From: Mycolicibacterium sp. CBMA 234
GTDB lineage: Bacteria > Actinomycetota > Actinomycetes > Mycobacteriales > Mycobacteriaceae
NCBI RefSeq assembly: GCF_009729415.1
Contig: NZ_MPKW01000030.1
Location: forward strand, 1 to 64,000
Direction: 5' to 3'
DNA length: 64,000 bases
This document shows, piece by piece, positions 17,163 to 25,960 of the stretch. The notes under the pieces are model-generated. The model ran no database searches and was not told the origin of the DNA. It worked only from the letters and a program-made list of their open reading frames with translations. Made by a program: the position numbers and the translations under genes. Numbering within the stretch: the first letter of the stretch is position 1; the number at the start of each line of letters is the position of its first letter.

Positions 17163-19513
17163 GGATTCACTCCGGCGCGGCTCACGAACAGTGGACTCGT
17201 CCACACTTGATGACCGTCGAACTGCTTGGCGCGCAAGTACGTTGCGCTGTTCCCGACAGGAAGCTCGAGGTCGACTCCCCCTGTGACCGTGGCCGGCAGT
17301 TCCGTCGGCTCGGCGATGCGCTCCAGCCGGATCCGCAGATTCAGGCCGCCGACCTCCACGTCGCGATGACCCTCGCTGAGCAATTCGGCTCCGGTGATCG
17401 CCAGTTCGGCAGTCAAGGCGTCCTCGCGAACAGCAGTGTCGATCCGGAAGTGTGCGTCAGCGAGATCGGCGACCCGGACAATGACCCCGATGTCGGCACC
17501 GTATGTGGTGGTACTCCAGTCGACCGCATCCCCGTTGACGTCGATCCGCTGCTCGGGATGGGTTGCCGCCCAGGGCGTTACAGCCACGATCGGAGAGCCG
17601 GTGACGCGCATCCGACCCAGCCAGCTCGCCCAACGGTAGCGGTCGCGGTGCCGCGCGCCGCCCCAGCGGATGCGCACCAGCTGGGACGACAGTCCAACTT
17701 CTTCATGCAGATTGCGGCGCGACAGCAGACCGGCGCTGTCATAGAGCGCTATCTCATCCCAGCCGGTGGTCCCGTAAACGGCATACTCCGCACGCAGGTG
17801 GGCAGCCGTGGTTTCGACCTCGTCGCCCATCCAGTGGTCTGCACTGCGGAGTAGGGCCACCGCCCGGGCACCAGTGGTGGCCCAGGTGCGTCGGGCACGT
17901 AGTCCGCGGCCGATGTCGGTGGCGGTCAGGGCCGGTGCAAGCACCCCGGTCAGCCCACCGAATCCGCCGAAGACGTTCGCGCCGGGTGCGCCCCCACCCG
18001 GCCGCCCACGATGCTCGTCACTGGCCGCGCTGACGCCCAGACGGAGCCCACGCGCCAGCGCGTCCTCGAAGAACCACGGGCTCGATCCCCACGTCGAGTG
18101 CACCTCGATCAGCCGCTCCAGCTCCGGATGGTGCCAGTCCAGGATGGCGCGACGGCCACCCACGTGCGGAATGAGCAGATACGAATCCGGGTCTTTGTCG
18201 TACGCCGAATACAACCGGGTGATCGGCCAGGTCTGTGGCACGGGTTGAGTGCTCGCCATGCCCTGGTGCCATTCCAAAGACCTTGCCACAGTGGTGTCTT
18301 CACCCAGGAACACCACATTGTGGTCGCCGCCCACCCCGGCGGTGCCGCACCATTCGACGCCCGGGAAGCACACGAATTCTCCGTCGGCGGCAGCCTCTCG
18401 GCACGCGTGCACGACATCCACCCACGCGTCGTCGGTGATCTGGAAATCGTTGGCGGTGTAGCCCAATACGTCCAGCGCACCGATATCGCGGCCGTACCGC
18501 AGGTTCCAGTCGGTGTTCTGAGTGCCGACGGTGTCGTTGGAGTGCACGTGCAAATCGGCGAAATATGCACGCGGCGCAGGGAAATCCTCGACGACATCGA
18601 CGAGCGTCTCGGTCCGGCCGAGCACACCATCATCGGTCTCGGCGACCACCTCTATTGGTCCACCGACGGCCGGCACCGAAAGCGGCGCGCTGACCCACCC
18701 GGTGGCCGGCGTCTGGGCGCGGGCGACCGTCACTCCGTCCACGACGGCTCGGATCGTGGTCGCGATGTCCGCGCAGGTATTGCCCCACCGGTCCAGCAGG
18801 TGCGCACGCAGCACGACGCTCTGCGAGCCATCGCGCACCACTCGCGGTCCGTGCGCAACGACGGTATGCGGCGCACCGGGTGCAATGGCGATCTTCACCC
18901 CACCCGCGCGCGCCATCCGAGAGGTCCCCAGCGGATCGACGAACAGCTGCAGCTCGAACTCGTCTTCGACGAACGTCTGGACCCGTGTTCCGGGACCGCC
19001 GGACCGGCGATCACCGAATCGGATTTCGATGACGTCACCGGGTCGCAAATAGCCGTCTGTGACGTGCACCAGCAGCGACTTCTGAAATGGACGTTCGCCG
19101 CCTTTGACGTCGTAGCGCGTCGCCAGCGTCTGCACCGTGGCCGCACCGCGTTCTGAGGCGCCGCCGTCCAGCGACCGGTGCACCAACTGTGCCGTGGCGA
19201 AGTCTCGCCCGGTGGGATCGGCGGTCTGCAGATCCCAATCGGAGTAGTAGCGAAAGCACAGTTTCAACCAGCCGCTGTCTGCGATGCCGGATGCGCCGAC
19301 GGTATAGGTGAACACCAACTCGTCGATGTCGCCGGCGATCAGCCGGGTGTGCGAGCACCGCAGTTCCCCGAGAAAGGGCATCGCGTCCACCGCGGCGGTG
19401 ATCCGGTCGCGCAGCTGCACATCCGAGCAGTCATTGGTCTGGAATCCGGGCTGAGAACGCACGGCAAGCCGCGGTGTCGACGTGCTGCCGGTTGTGTTCT
19501 CAACGGTTACCAC
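17159..19513 (-). CDS. CehA/McbA (DUF3604)-type metallohydrolase
   Basis: 784 residues from GTG 19513. The N-terminal half is beta-rich; the C-terminal half has the PHP-type metal motifs DLHVHSND (about 318), GVEWCG, HVGGRRA (about 449) and SDEHRGRPGG (about 498). The family includes carbaryl and other ester or carbamate hydrolases. It is the first gene of the sulfonate-type transport operon and has no signal peptide, so it probably acts on an imported substrate in the cytosol. The substrate is unknown. Confidence 0.85.
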   Translation of the reverse strand: MVTVENTTGSTSTPRLAVRSQPGFQTNDCSDVQLRDRITAAVDAMPFLGELRCSHTRLIAGDIDELVFTYTVGASGIADSGWLKLCFRYYSDWDLQTADPTGRDFATAQLVHRSLDGGASERGAATVQTLATRYDVKGGERPFQKSLLVHVTDGYLRPGDVIEIRFGDRRSGGPGTRVQTFVEDEFELQLFVDPLGTSRMARAGGVKIAIAPGAPHTVVAHGPRVVRDGSQSVVLRAHLLDRWGNTCADIATTIRAVVDGVTVARAQTPATGWVSAPLSVPAVGGPIEVVAETDDGVLGRTETLVDVVEDFPAPRAYFADLHVHSNDTVGTQNTDWNLRYGRDIGALDVLGYTANDFQITDDAWVDVVHACREAAADGEFVCFPGVEWCGTAGVGGDHNVVFLGEDTTVARSLEWHQGMASTQPVPQTWPITRLYSAYDKDPDSYLLIPHVGGRRAILDWHHPELERLIEVHSTWGSSPWFFEDALARGLRLGVSAASDEHRGRPGGGAPGANVFGGFGGLTGVLAPALTATDIGRGLRARRTWATTGARAVALLRSADHWMGDEVETTAAHLRAEYAVYGTTGWDEIALYDSAGLLSRRNLHEEVGLSSQLVRIRWGGARHRDRYRWASWLGRMRVTGSPIVAVTPWAATHPEQRIDVNGDAVDWSTTTYGADIGVIVRVADLADAHFRIDTAVREDALTAELAITGAELLSEGHRDVEVGGLNLRIRLERIAEPTELPATVTGGVDLELPVGNSATYLRAKQFDGHQVWTSPLFVSRAGVNP

Positions 19514-19565
19514 GGCTTCATCCTGGCTGCTCCGGATCTAGGAGTCCAGTAAATAGATATGATGG

Positions 19566-19590
19566 AATTAATCGTCGAAAGTGATCAATT
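19566..19590. promoter_or_regulatory. Candidate LysR operator between divergent genes
   Basis: The 80-base gap between the metallohydrolase and LysR genes is AT-rich and contains an imperfect dyad, AATTAATCGT and GTGATCAATT spaced by five bases, with a T-N11-A arrangement. It overlaps the start region of the LysR gene. A binding site is inferred from position and symmetry only. Confidence 0.45.
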
Positions 19591-19593
19591 GTC

Positions 19594-20505
19594 GTGAATC
19601 TGCAACAGCTGCGCTACGTCGTCGCGCTTGCCGACGCCCGCAGTTTCACCAAGGCCGCTGAGTCGATGTTCGTGGTCCAATCCGCGCTCAGCCAGCAGGT
19701 GCGCCGCTTCGAGGACGAACTGGGCGTCACGCTGTTCGACCGCACCACCCGGTCGGTTTCACTCACTGCGTCCGGTGAGGCTTTGCTGCCCCTGCTGCAG
19801 CGGGTGGTGGCGGGCATCGAACAAATCAAGATCGACGCGCAGGCGCTCAGCGGCACCGTTGCCGGGTGGCTGAACGTGGGAATGATGGAGCTTCCGCCGG
19901 AAAGCCTTGACGTCGCGACCATGATGGCAACGTTCCACTCGCGGTATCCCAATGTCAGCGTCACCTTGCGCAGTGGCGGCAGCGATGTCCTGGTCGAGGC
20001 GGTTCGAGATCGCAAACTCGATGTCGCGGTAGTCGGTTTCAACGTGCCCCGAAGCGACGATCCGCTCACGTACACCCACCTGTTCGCCGAATCGCTGATC
20101 GCAGTGATGCCAACCGACCATCCACTGACGGCGCACCAAACGGTCCTGGTGACCGACCTGGCAGCCATGCCGTTCATCGATTTCCCGCCCGGCTACGGTC
20201 TGCGACACGAAACCGAACGCGGCTTCGCGGGGATTCAGCGCCGGGTCGCGTTCGAAGTCACGCGCGTCGACGAGGTGATCCATTTCGTCCGCGCGAATCT
20301 CGGCGTGGCCCTGTTACCGGAATCGGTGGCGCGGGCCCGCGCCGACGGCGATCCCACGCTGGCATTGCGTCCGGTGCGTGGCGCGGACATGCATCGCCAG
20401 GTACATCTGGTTGCGCCGCGGCCAGATCTTCGCTCCGCGGCCTGCCGGGCATTCATCGACTGCCTGGGCGAGCACATCGCAGGCAACCTCGAACCGGCTC
20501 CCTGA
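19594..20505 (+). CDS. LysR-family regulator of the sulfonate-type operon
   Basis: 303 residues from GTG 19594 (read MNLQQLRYVVALADARSF). The N-terminal winged helix has SFTKAAESMFVVQSALSQQV; the C-terminal part is the periplasmic-binding-like effector domain. It is divergent from the metallohydrolase-transporter operon with an 80-base gap, the usual set-up for a local activator. Effector unknown; an organosulfur compound or its product is likely. Confidence 0.88.
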   Translation: MNLQQLRYVVALADARSFTKAAESMFVVQSALSQQVRRFEDELGVTLFDRTTRSVSLTASGEALLPLLQRVVAGIEQIKIDAQALSGTVAGWLNVGMMELPPESLDVATMMATFHSRYPNVSVTLRSGGSDVLVEAVRDRKLDVAVVGFNVPRSDDPLTYTHLFAESLIAVMPTDHPLTAHQTVLVTDLAAMPFIDFPPGYGLRHETERGFAGIQRRVAFEVTRVDEVIHFVRANLGVALLPESVARARADGDPTLALRPVRGADMHRQVHLVAPRPDLRSAACRAFIDCLGEHIAGNLEPAP

Positions 20506-20552
20506 GAAGCGATTTCGGCCGGCCGCCGACCAGAGAGCACCGCGCGCCGCGA

Positions 20553-21356
20553 TCAAACCTCCGGCGTGAAGACCGGCAGGGCCTTGTTCTTCTTCCAGTG
20601 CTTGAGCAGCGATTCGGCCAACTCGCGATAGGCGACGGCGCCCTTGTTCTTTCGGCCTGCCAGTACCGACGAACCGGAGGCACTGGCCTCGGCGAACCGC
20701 ACCGTGCGCGGGATCGGCGGAGCCAGCACCACGAGGCTGTAGCGGTCGGCGACGTCGAGTAGAACGTCCCGGCTGTGGGTGGTGCGGGCGTCGTACAGCG
20801 TCGGCAGCGCGCCCAACAGCCGCAGGTCCGGGTTCGTGATCTGCTGCACGTCGGTGACGGTCCGGAGGAACTGGCCGACGCCCCGGTGGGCCAGCGTCTC
20901 GCACTGCAGCGGGACGACGACGTCGTTGGCGGCAGTCAGGCCGTTGAGGGTCAGCACGCCCAGCGACGGCGGGCAATCGATGATCACCACGTCAAACTGA
21001 TCGGCGACCTTCGCCAGCGCGCGCTTCAACGCGTACTCCCGGCCGGCCCGCATCAGCAGCATGGCCTCAGCGCCGGCCAGGTCGATATTGGCCGGCAGCA
21101 GGGTCATGCCTTCGGCGGTCGAGACCAGCGCAGCGTCGGGTTCCACGTCGCCGAGCAGCACCTCATGGACCGAGACCGGCAGCTTGTCCGGATCCTGGCC
21201 GAGGGAGAAGGTCAGACACCCCTGGGGATCGAGGTCGACAAGCAGAACCCGCTGGCCCTCCTCGGTCAGCGCTGCACCCAGCGATGCCACTGTTGTCGTT
21301 TTTGCGACTCCACCTTTTTGGTTGGCGACCGCAAGTACCCGCGTCACGGTGCCCAT
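20553..21356 (-). CDS. ParA/Soj-like P-loop ATPase (Rv3213c-like)
   Basis: 267 residues from ATG 21356. The deviant Walker A QKGGVAKTT is near residue 14, the Walker A' region contains VLLVDLDPQGCLT, and Walker B is VVIIDCPPSLG. It is a solitary ParA with no ParB beside it, as in Rv3213c. Its cargo is unknown. An internal GTG three codons later is an alternative start. Confidence 0.9.
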   Translation of the reverse strand: MGTVTRVLAVANQKGGVAKTTTVASLGAALTEEGQRVLLVDLDPQGCLTFSLGQDPDKLPVSVHEVLLGDVEPDAALVSTAEGMTLLPANIDLAGAEAMLLMRAGREYALKRALAKVADQFDVVIIDCPPSLGVLTLNGLTAANDVVVPLQCETLAHRGVGQFLRTVTDVQQITNPDLRLLGALPTLYDARTTHSRDVLLDVADRYSLVVLAPPIPRTVRFAEASASGSSVLAGRKNKGAVAYRELAESLLKHWKKNKALPVFTPEV

Positions 21357-21406
21357 CCTGACACGCGGCCAGGTGGCACCGCTCACTGTGGGGCAGAATC
21401 TCGGGC

Positions 21407-22042
21407 GTGGGTATTGCAGCCGAACCGCCAGCCGAACCCCCGCGACACCGGCTGCTGTTGCTTCGGCACGGACAGACCGAATGGTCGCGCATCGGTCGAC
21501 ACACCGGTCGCACCGACCTGGAGCTGACTGACGAAGGTCGACAGCAGGCGCGCAGCGCCGCCGATGCCCTGTCCGAGCTGAAGCTCGATGATCCGTTGGT
21601 GATCAGCAGCCCGCGCGGTCGCGCGGTGATCACCGCCGAACTGGCCGGGCTACAAGTCGCCGAGACTTCCGAGCTGCTCGCCGAGTGGGACTACGGCGAC
21701 TACGAAGGCCTCACCACGGCGCAGATTCGGCAGCAGGTACCCGATTGGCTGGTGTGGACGCACGGCTGCCCCGGTGGTGAGAGCCTGGCCGACGTGAGTG
21801 CCCGCGCCGACCGCGCCGTCGCGCTCGCCCTGGAGCACCTGGCGTCACGTGACGTGGTGTTCGTGGGTCACGGTCATTTCTCCCGGGCGGTCATGACCCG
21901 CTGGATGGAGCTGCCGGTGACCGACGGCATCCGCATCTCGATGGCGGCGGCCTCGATCTCGGTGTGCGGTTTCGAACACGGCGTGCGTCAGCTGGTCGCG
22001 CTGGGTCTCACCGGCCACCCGAACCCGTGTCTGCCCGAGTGA
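21407..22042 (+). CDS. gpm2: Histidine phosphatase, Gpm2-like acid phosphatase
   Basis: 211 residues from GTG 21407. The phosphatase signature LRHGQTEW (His near 21) and a second histidine (VGHGHFS, about 155) define the histidine phosphatase superfamily. Although named a phosphoglycerate mutase, M. tuberculosis Rv3214 was described as an acid phosphatase, so a phosphatase role is favoured. Its stop overlaps the start of the isochorismate synthase gene. Confidence 0.88.
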   Translation: MGIAAEPPAEPPRHRLLLLRHGQTEWSRIGRHTGRTDLELTDEGRQQARSAADALSELKLDDPLVISSPRGRAVITAELAGLQVAETSELLAEWDYGDYEGLTTAQIRQQVPDWLVWTHGCPGGESLADVSARADRAVALALEHLASRDVVFVGHGHFSRAVMTRWMELPVTDGIRISMAAASISVCGFEHGVRQLVALGLTGHPNPCLPE

Positions 22043-23133
22043 GCCGCCCGGAACCGGTGTTCGTGCTGGCGGGCCCCGATGGCGTCATGCTGGCCGACGG
22101 CCCAGCCCACGCGTTCTCCGATCTGGACGTCGCACGCCGGGCGCTGGCCACCGGCGAGGTACCGATCCTGTTGGGTGCGTTGCCTTTTGACCTCAGTGCC
22201 CCGGCGGCGCTGATGGCGCCGACGACGCTGACCCGCACCGACGCCCTGCCGTTCACCGCGGACCACCTGCCGCCGGTCCGGATCGCCGCGAGTCTGCCGA
22301 CGCGCGACGTCCACCGAGCGCGGGTGGCGGCAGCCGTGCACGCACTGCGTGATCCCGCGGCAGGCCTGCACAAGGTGGTGTTGGCCCGGGCTCTGCAGGT
22401 GGTCGCCGACGAACCGCTGGACCCCTACGCCGTACTGGCCCGTCTTGCCGAAGACCACACGGCCACAGTGTTTTTCACAGATCTCAGCGCAGCCGGACCG
22501 GCGTACGCGGGTACCGCGTTGCTCGGCGCCAGCCCCGAACTGTTGGTGGCCCGCCACGGAGATGTGGTGACCTGCAAGCCCTTCGCCGGGTCAGCACCGC
22601 GGTCCTCGGACCCGCAGCTCGACGCTGACAACGGCGCTGCGCTGGCGGCGTCGGACAAAAATCGGCACGAGCACCAGCTGGTGGTCGACATCATGCGCGA
22701 GGCGCTCGAGCCGTTGTGCAGCGAGCTGGACATCGCTGCGGAGCCACACTTGAGCGCCACGAGCGCGGTCTGGCATCTGAGCACCCCGATCACCGGACGT
22801 CTTCGCGAACCATTAACCACCGCACTGGATTTGGCCATTGCGCTGCACCCGACGCCGGCGGTCGGCGGGGTTCCCACCGCAGCCGCAGCCCGGCTGATCA
22901 ATGAGTTGGAAGGCGACCGCGGGTTCTACGCCGGCGCGGTCGGCTGGTGCGACAGCGCCGGCGACGGCCGGTGGGTGGTGTCCATCCGCTGTGGACAACT
23001 GTCGGCTGATCGGTTGTCCATCGACGCCCGCGCCGGTGGCGGTATCGTCGCCGAATCAGACCCCGATGACGAAGTCACCGAGACCACAACGAAATTCAGA
23101 ACAATGCTGAGCGCACTGGGAGTACCGCAATGA
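22039..23133 (+). CDS. entC: Isochorismate synthase (EntC/MenF type)
   Basis: About 364 residues. The chorismate-binding C-terminal domain has KPFAGSAPR, HEHQLVVDIM and the closing motif ELEGDRGFYAGAVGW. The enzyme converts chorismate to isochorismate for menaquinone or salicylate-siderophore synthesis; the context does not say which. GTG 22039 gives a GTGA overlap with the previous stop; a GTG at 22027 is the other candidate. It overlaps the following GNAT gene by ATGA. Confidence 0.88.
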   Translation: MSRPEPVFVLAGPDGVMLADGPAHAFSDLDVARRALATGEVPILLGALPFDLSAPAALMAPTTLTRTDALPFTADHLPPVRIAASLPTRDVHRARVAAAVHALRDPAAGLHKVVLARALQVVADEPLDPYAVLARLAEDHTATVFFTDLSAAGPAYAGTALLGASPELLVARHGDVVTCKPFAGSAPRSSDPQLDADNGAALAASDKNRHEHQLVVDIMREALEPLCSELDIAAEPHLSATSAVWHLSTPITGRLREPLTTALDLAIALHPTPAVGGVPTAAAARLINELEGDRGFYAGAVGWCDSAGDGRWVVSIRCGQLSADRLSIDARAGGGIVAESDPDDEVTETTTKFRTMLSALGVPQ

Positions 23134-23621
23134 CCGTGATCATCCGCCAAGTCCGTCCCGGCGATGAAGTCGAGATCACCGCGATGATCCGCGAGCTGGC
23201 CACCTTCGAAGAAGCGGCCGACCAGTGCACGGTGACCGAAACCCAGATTCGGACCGCGCTTTTCGGCGCCGGTCCCGGTCAGGCGCCGGCCGTCTCAGGT
23301 CATTTCGTCGAGGTCGACGGCCGCCCGGCCGCGTTCGCCTTGTGGTTCCTGAACTTCTCCACGTGGGACGGCGTCTGCGGAATCTACCTCGAGGATCTGT
23401 TCGTGCGCCCCGACTTCCGGCGCCGCGGCCTGGCCCGCCAGCTGCTGTCGACCCTGGCCCGCGAATGCGTCGAGCACGGCTACACGCGGCTGCAGTGGGC
23501 GGTGCTGAACTGGAACGTCAATGCCATCGCGCTCTACGACGAGGTCGGCGGCAAGCCGCAGTCGGAGTGGACCACCTACCGTGTGTCCGGTCCTGAGCTC
23601 ACGACGCTGGCCGAGGGCTGA
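23130..23621 (+). CDS. GNAT-family N-acetyltransferase (Rv3216-like)
   Basis: 163 residues with the GNAT acetyl-CoA loop (LEDLFVRPDFRRRGLARQL region, with RRRGLA as the Q/RxxGxG/A motif) and a C-terminal NxxAIALYD segment. The pattern is close to diamine acetyltransferase-type GNATs. The ATG overlaps the upstream stop by ATGA. Substrate not known. Confidence 0.88.
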   Translation: MTVIIRQVRPGDEVEITAMIRELATFEEAADQCTVTETQIRTALFGAGPGQAPAVSGHFVEVDGRPAAFALWFLNFSTWDGVCGIYLEDLFVRPDFRRRGLARQLLSTLARECVEHGYTRLQWAVLNWNVNAIALYDEVGGKPQSEWTTYRVSGPELTTLAEG

Positions 23622-23746
23622 GCGCGCGCAATCGACGCGAACGTAGATTTCTTCCCGAATCCCCGTCTTCACGCGGGCCTCTGCTGTCACCATCGGTGAT
23701 GACCTGCGGCCGTAGCCGCTGACGCAGGGCCGGCGAAGGGATGGCC

Positions 23747-25960
23747 ATGGTGGATGCCGCCGAATTGGCCGATGCCCCGCAGCGCAGCGCCGTCGAGCCC
23801 GGCCCGGCACCGCCGGACGCGCCATCTCGGCGAGACCGCACCTGGCGTCGTCTCCCCCTGTCAAAGGTGAGCATCCAGTCGAAGCTGGTCGTGATGCTGG
23901 TGCTGTGCACCATCGTGGCCGCCGCGGTGGTCGGCATCATCGGATTCCAGGCCGGCCGTGGCTCCCTGCGCGATTCGGTCTTCAACCGGCTCACCGAAGT
24001 TCGGCAGTCGCAGTCGCGCGCACTGAAGGATCAGCTGGCGGATCTGAAGAATTCGATGATCATCTACGCGCGCTCAGCCACCACCCTCAACGCATTGGCC
24101 GAATTCACTGCCGGTTTCGACGCCCTGGCCGACAAGCCGATCAGCCCTGTGCAGGCGCAGTCGGTCACCGACTACTACACCAACACCTATCTCAAGCAAG
24201 TGCAGCAAGCCAGTGGCGTCACGCTGAACGTCGACCAGTTACTCCCGAAGAGCAACGCCCAGCGGTACCTGCAGGCGAACTACACCGCGCAGCGGCAGGA
24301 CGACGCCACGGCGGTGAAGATCGACGACGCGCACGACGGCAGTTCGTGGTCTGCCGCCAACGCGCACTATCAGGACATCTTCCGGGAGATTGTCACCCGG
24401 TTCGAGTTCGAGGACGCCATGCTCCTGGATACCCGGGGCAACATGGTCTACACGGCGTTCAAGGACGTGGACCTGGGTACCAACATCCTCACCGGGCCCT
24501 ACAACGGCTCCACACTGCGTGTTGCGTACGAAAAAGCGATGTCGTCCAACGCTCTTGACTACGTAGGGTTCACCGACTTCGAGATCTACCAGCCGGCAGA
24601 GAACGAGCCCACCGCGTGGATGGTCACCCCGATCGTCACCGGTGGGCGGGCCGTGGGGGTACTCGCCCTGCAGTTCCCGGCATCAAAAGTCAACAGGCTC
24701 ATGACCTTTGACAAACGGTGGAACGAATCCGGCCTCGGCAACACCGGCGAGTCCTACCTGGTGGGTTCCGATAACCTGATGCGTTCCGACTCCCGGGTGT
24801 TCCTGGAGGATCCGCAGACCTACAAGCGTGAGGTCATCGAGGCCGGCACGCCCGTCAGCGTCGCCGAACGGGCGTTGCGGCTCGGCGGCACCACGCTCGT
24901 GCAACCGGTGCCCGCCGAAAGCGCCCGGCTGGCGCAACGTGGTGAATCCGGAACCCAGATCACCACCGACTATCTCGGCCGCGAATCCCTTGAGGCCTAC
25001 GCCCCCGTGGTGATTCCCGATTCTGATCTCAACTGGTCCATCATCGCGAAGGTCGACACCTCAGAAGCCTTCGAAAAGGAAGCCGACTTCACCAGAACCA
25101 TGGTGCTGTCGACCGTCGGGATCATCTTCGCCGTCTGCGTCGCCGCGGTGTTCCTCGCTCAGCTCTTCGTCCGGCCCATTCGCCGCTTGGAAGCTGGTGC
25201 GCAGCGGATCAGCGCCGGTGACTACGACGTCGCCATTCCGGTGGACACGCGGGACGAAATCGGCGATCTGACAAACGCATTCAACGAAATGAGCCGAAGC
25301 CTGACGGTCAAGGAGGAACTTCTGGTCGAGCAGCGCAAGGAGAACTCCAAACTGCTGGCGTTGCTGATGCCCGAACCGTTCGCCGAACGCTACCAACAGG
25401 GCGAAGAAATCCCTGCCGAGGAACACCAGAACGTCACGGTGATCTTCACGGAGATCATCGGGCTGGACCGGCTGCAGGCGCAGCTCACCTCGCAAGGATC
25501 GCTTGCCATGGTCACCGAGATCGAGCGCCAATTCGATGCTGCCGCAGACAATCTCGGCATCGAACGCGGACGCGGGATCCGCAACGGCTACTTGGGCAGT
25601 TGCGGTCTGAGCGTGCCGAGGCTGGACAACGTGCGCCGGACCGTCGACTTCGCCCTGGAATGCCAGCGCATCATCGACCGGTTCAACGCTGAAACCAACA
25701 ACAACCTGGGACTGCGGGCCGGTATCGACACCGGCACCGTCAGCAGTGGTCTCGGTGGTCGACACTCCGTCATGTACGACATGTGGGGCGCGGCAGTCAA
25801 CGTCGCCTACCAGGTCAAGAGCGGGTCGCCGCAACCGGGAATCGACGTCACCGACCGGGTCTATCAGGCCTTGCGGTCCACCATGACTTTCACCTCGACC
25901 GGCACGGTGATGATCGACGGGCAGGAAGAGCCGATCTGGCGATTGGTGGAGCCGCAGTGA
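23747..25960 (+). CDS. Membrane HAMP-class III cyclase-like protein, catalytic residues degenerate
   Basis: 737 residues from ATG 23747 (GAAGGG seven bases upstream; ATG 23741 is too close to it). Membrane helices lie at about 47-67 and 451-475 and flank an extracytoplasmic dCache-like sensor, then HAMP (to about 528) and a cyclase homology domain (562-733). Key residues are changed: the first metal Asp is Glu 569 (IFTEIIG), the second is Ser 618 (LGSCGLS), and the NxxxR arginine is Gln 689 (NVAYQ). It resembles Rv2435c. Cyclase activity is therefore doubtful; a sensor role is more likely. Confidence 0.85.
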   Translation: MVDAAELADAPQRSAVEPGPAPPDAPSRRDRTWRRLPLSKVSIQSKLVVMLVLCTIVAAAVVGIIGFQAGRGSLRDSVFNRLTEVRQSQSRALKDQLADLKNSMIIYARSATTLNALAEFTAGFDALADKPISPVQAQSVTDYYTNTYLKQVQQASGVTLNVDQLLPKSNAQRYLQANYTAQRQDDATAVKIDDAHDGSSWSAANAHYQDIFREIVTRFEFEDAMLLDTRGNMVYTAFKDVDLGTNILTGPYNGSTLRVAYEKAMSSNALDYVGFTDFEIYQPAENEPTAWMVTPIVTGGRAVGVLALQFPASKVNRLMTFDKRWNESGLGNTGESYLVGSDNLMRSDSRVFLEDPQTYKREVIEAGTPVSVAERALRLGGTTLVQPVPAESARLAQRGESGTQITTDYLGRESLEAYAPVVIPDSDLNWSIIAKVDTSEAFEKEADFTRTMVLSTVGIIFAVCVAAVFLAQLFVRPIRRLEAGAQRISAGDYDVAIPVDTRDEIGDLTNAFNEMSRSLTVKEELLVEQRKENSKLLALLMPEPFAERYQQGEEIPAEEHQNVTVIFTEIIGLDRLQAQLTSQGSLAMVTEIERQFDAAADNLGIERGRGIRNGYLGSCGLSVPRLDNVRRTVDFALECQRIIDRFNAETNNNLGLRAGIDTGTVSSGLGGRHSVMYDMWGAAVNVAYQVKSGSPQPGIDVTDRVYQALRSTMTFTSTGTVMIDGQEEPIWRLVEPQ

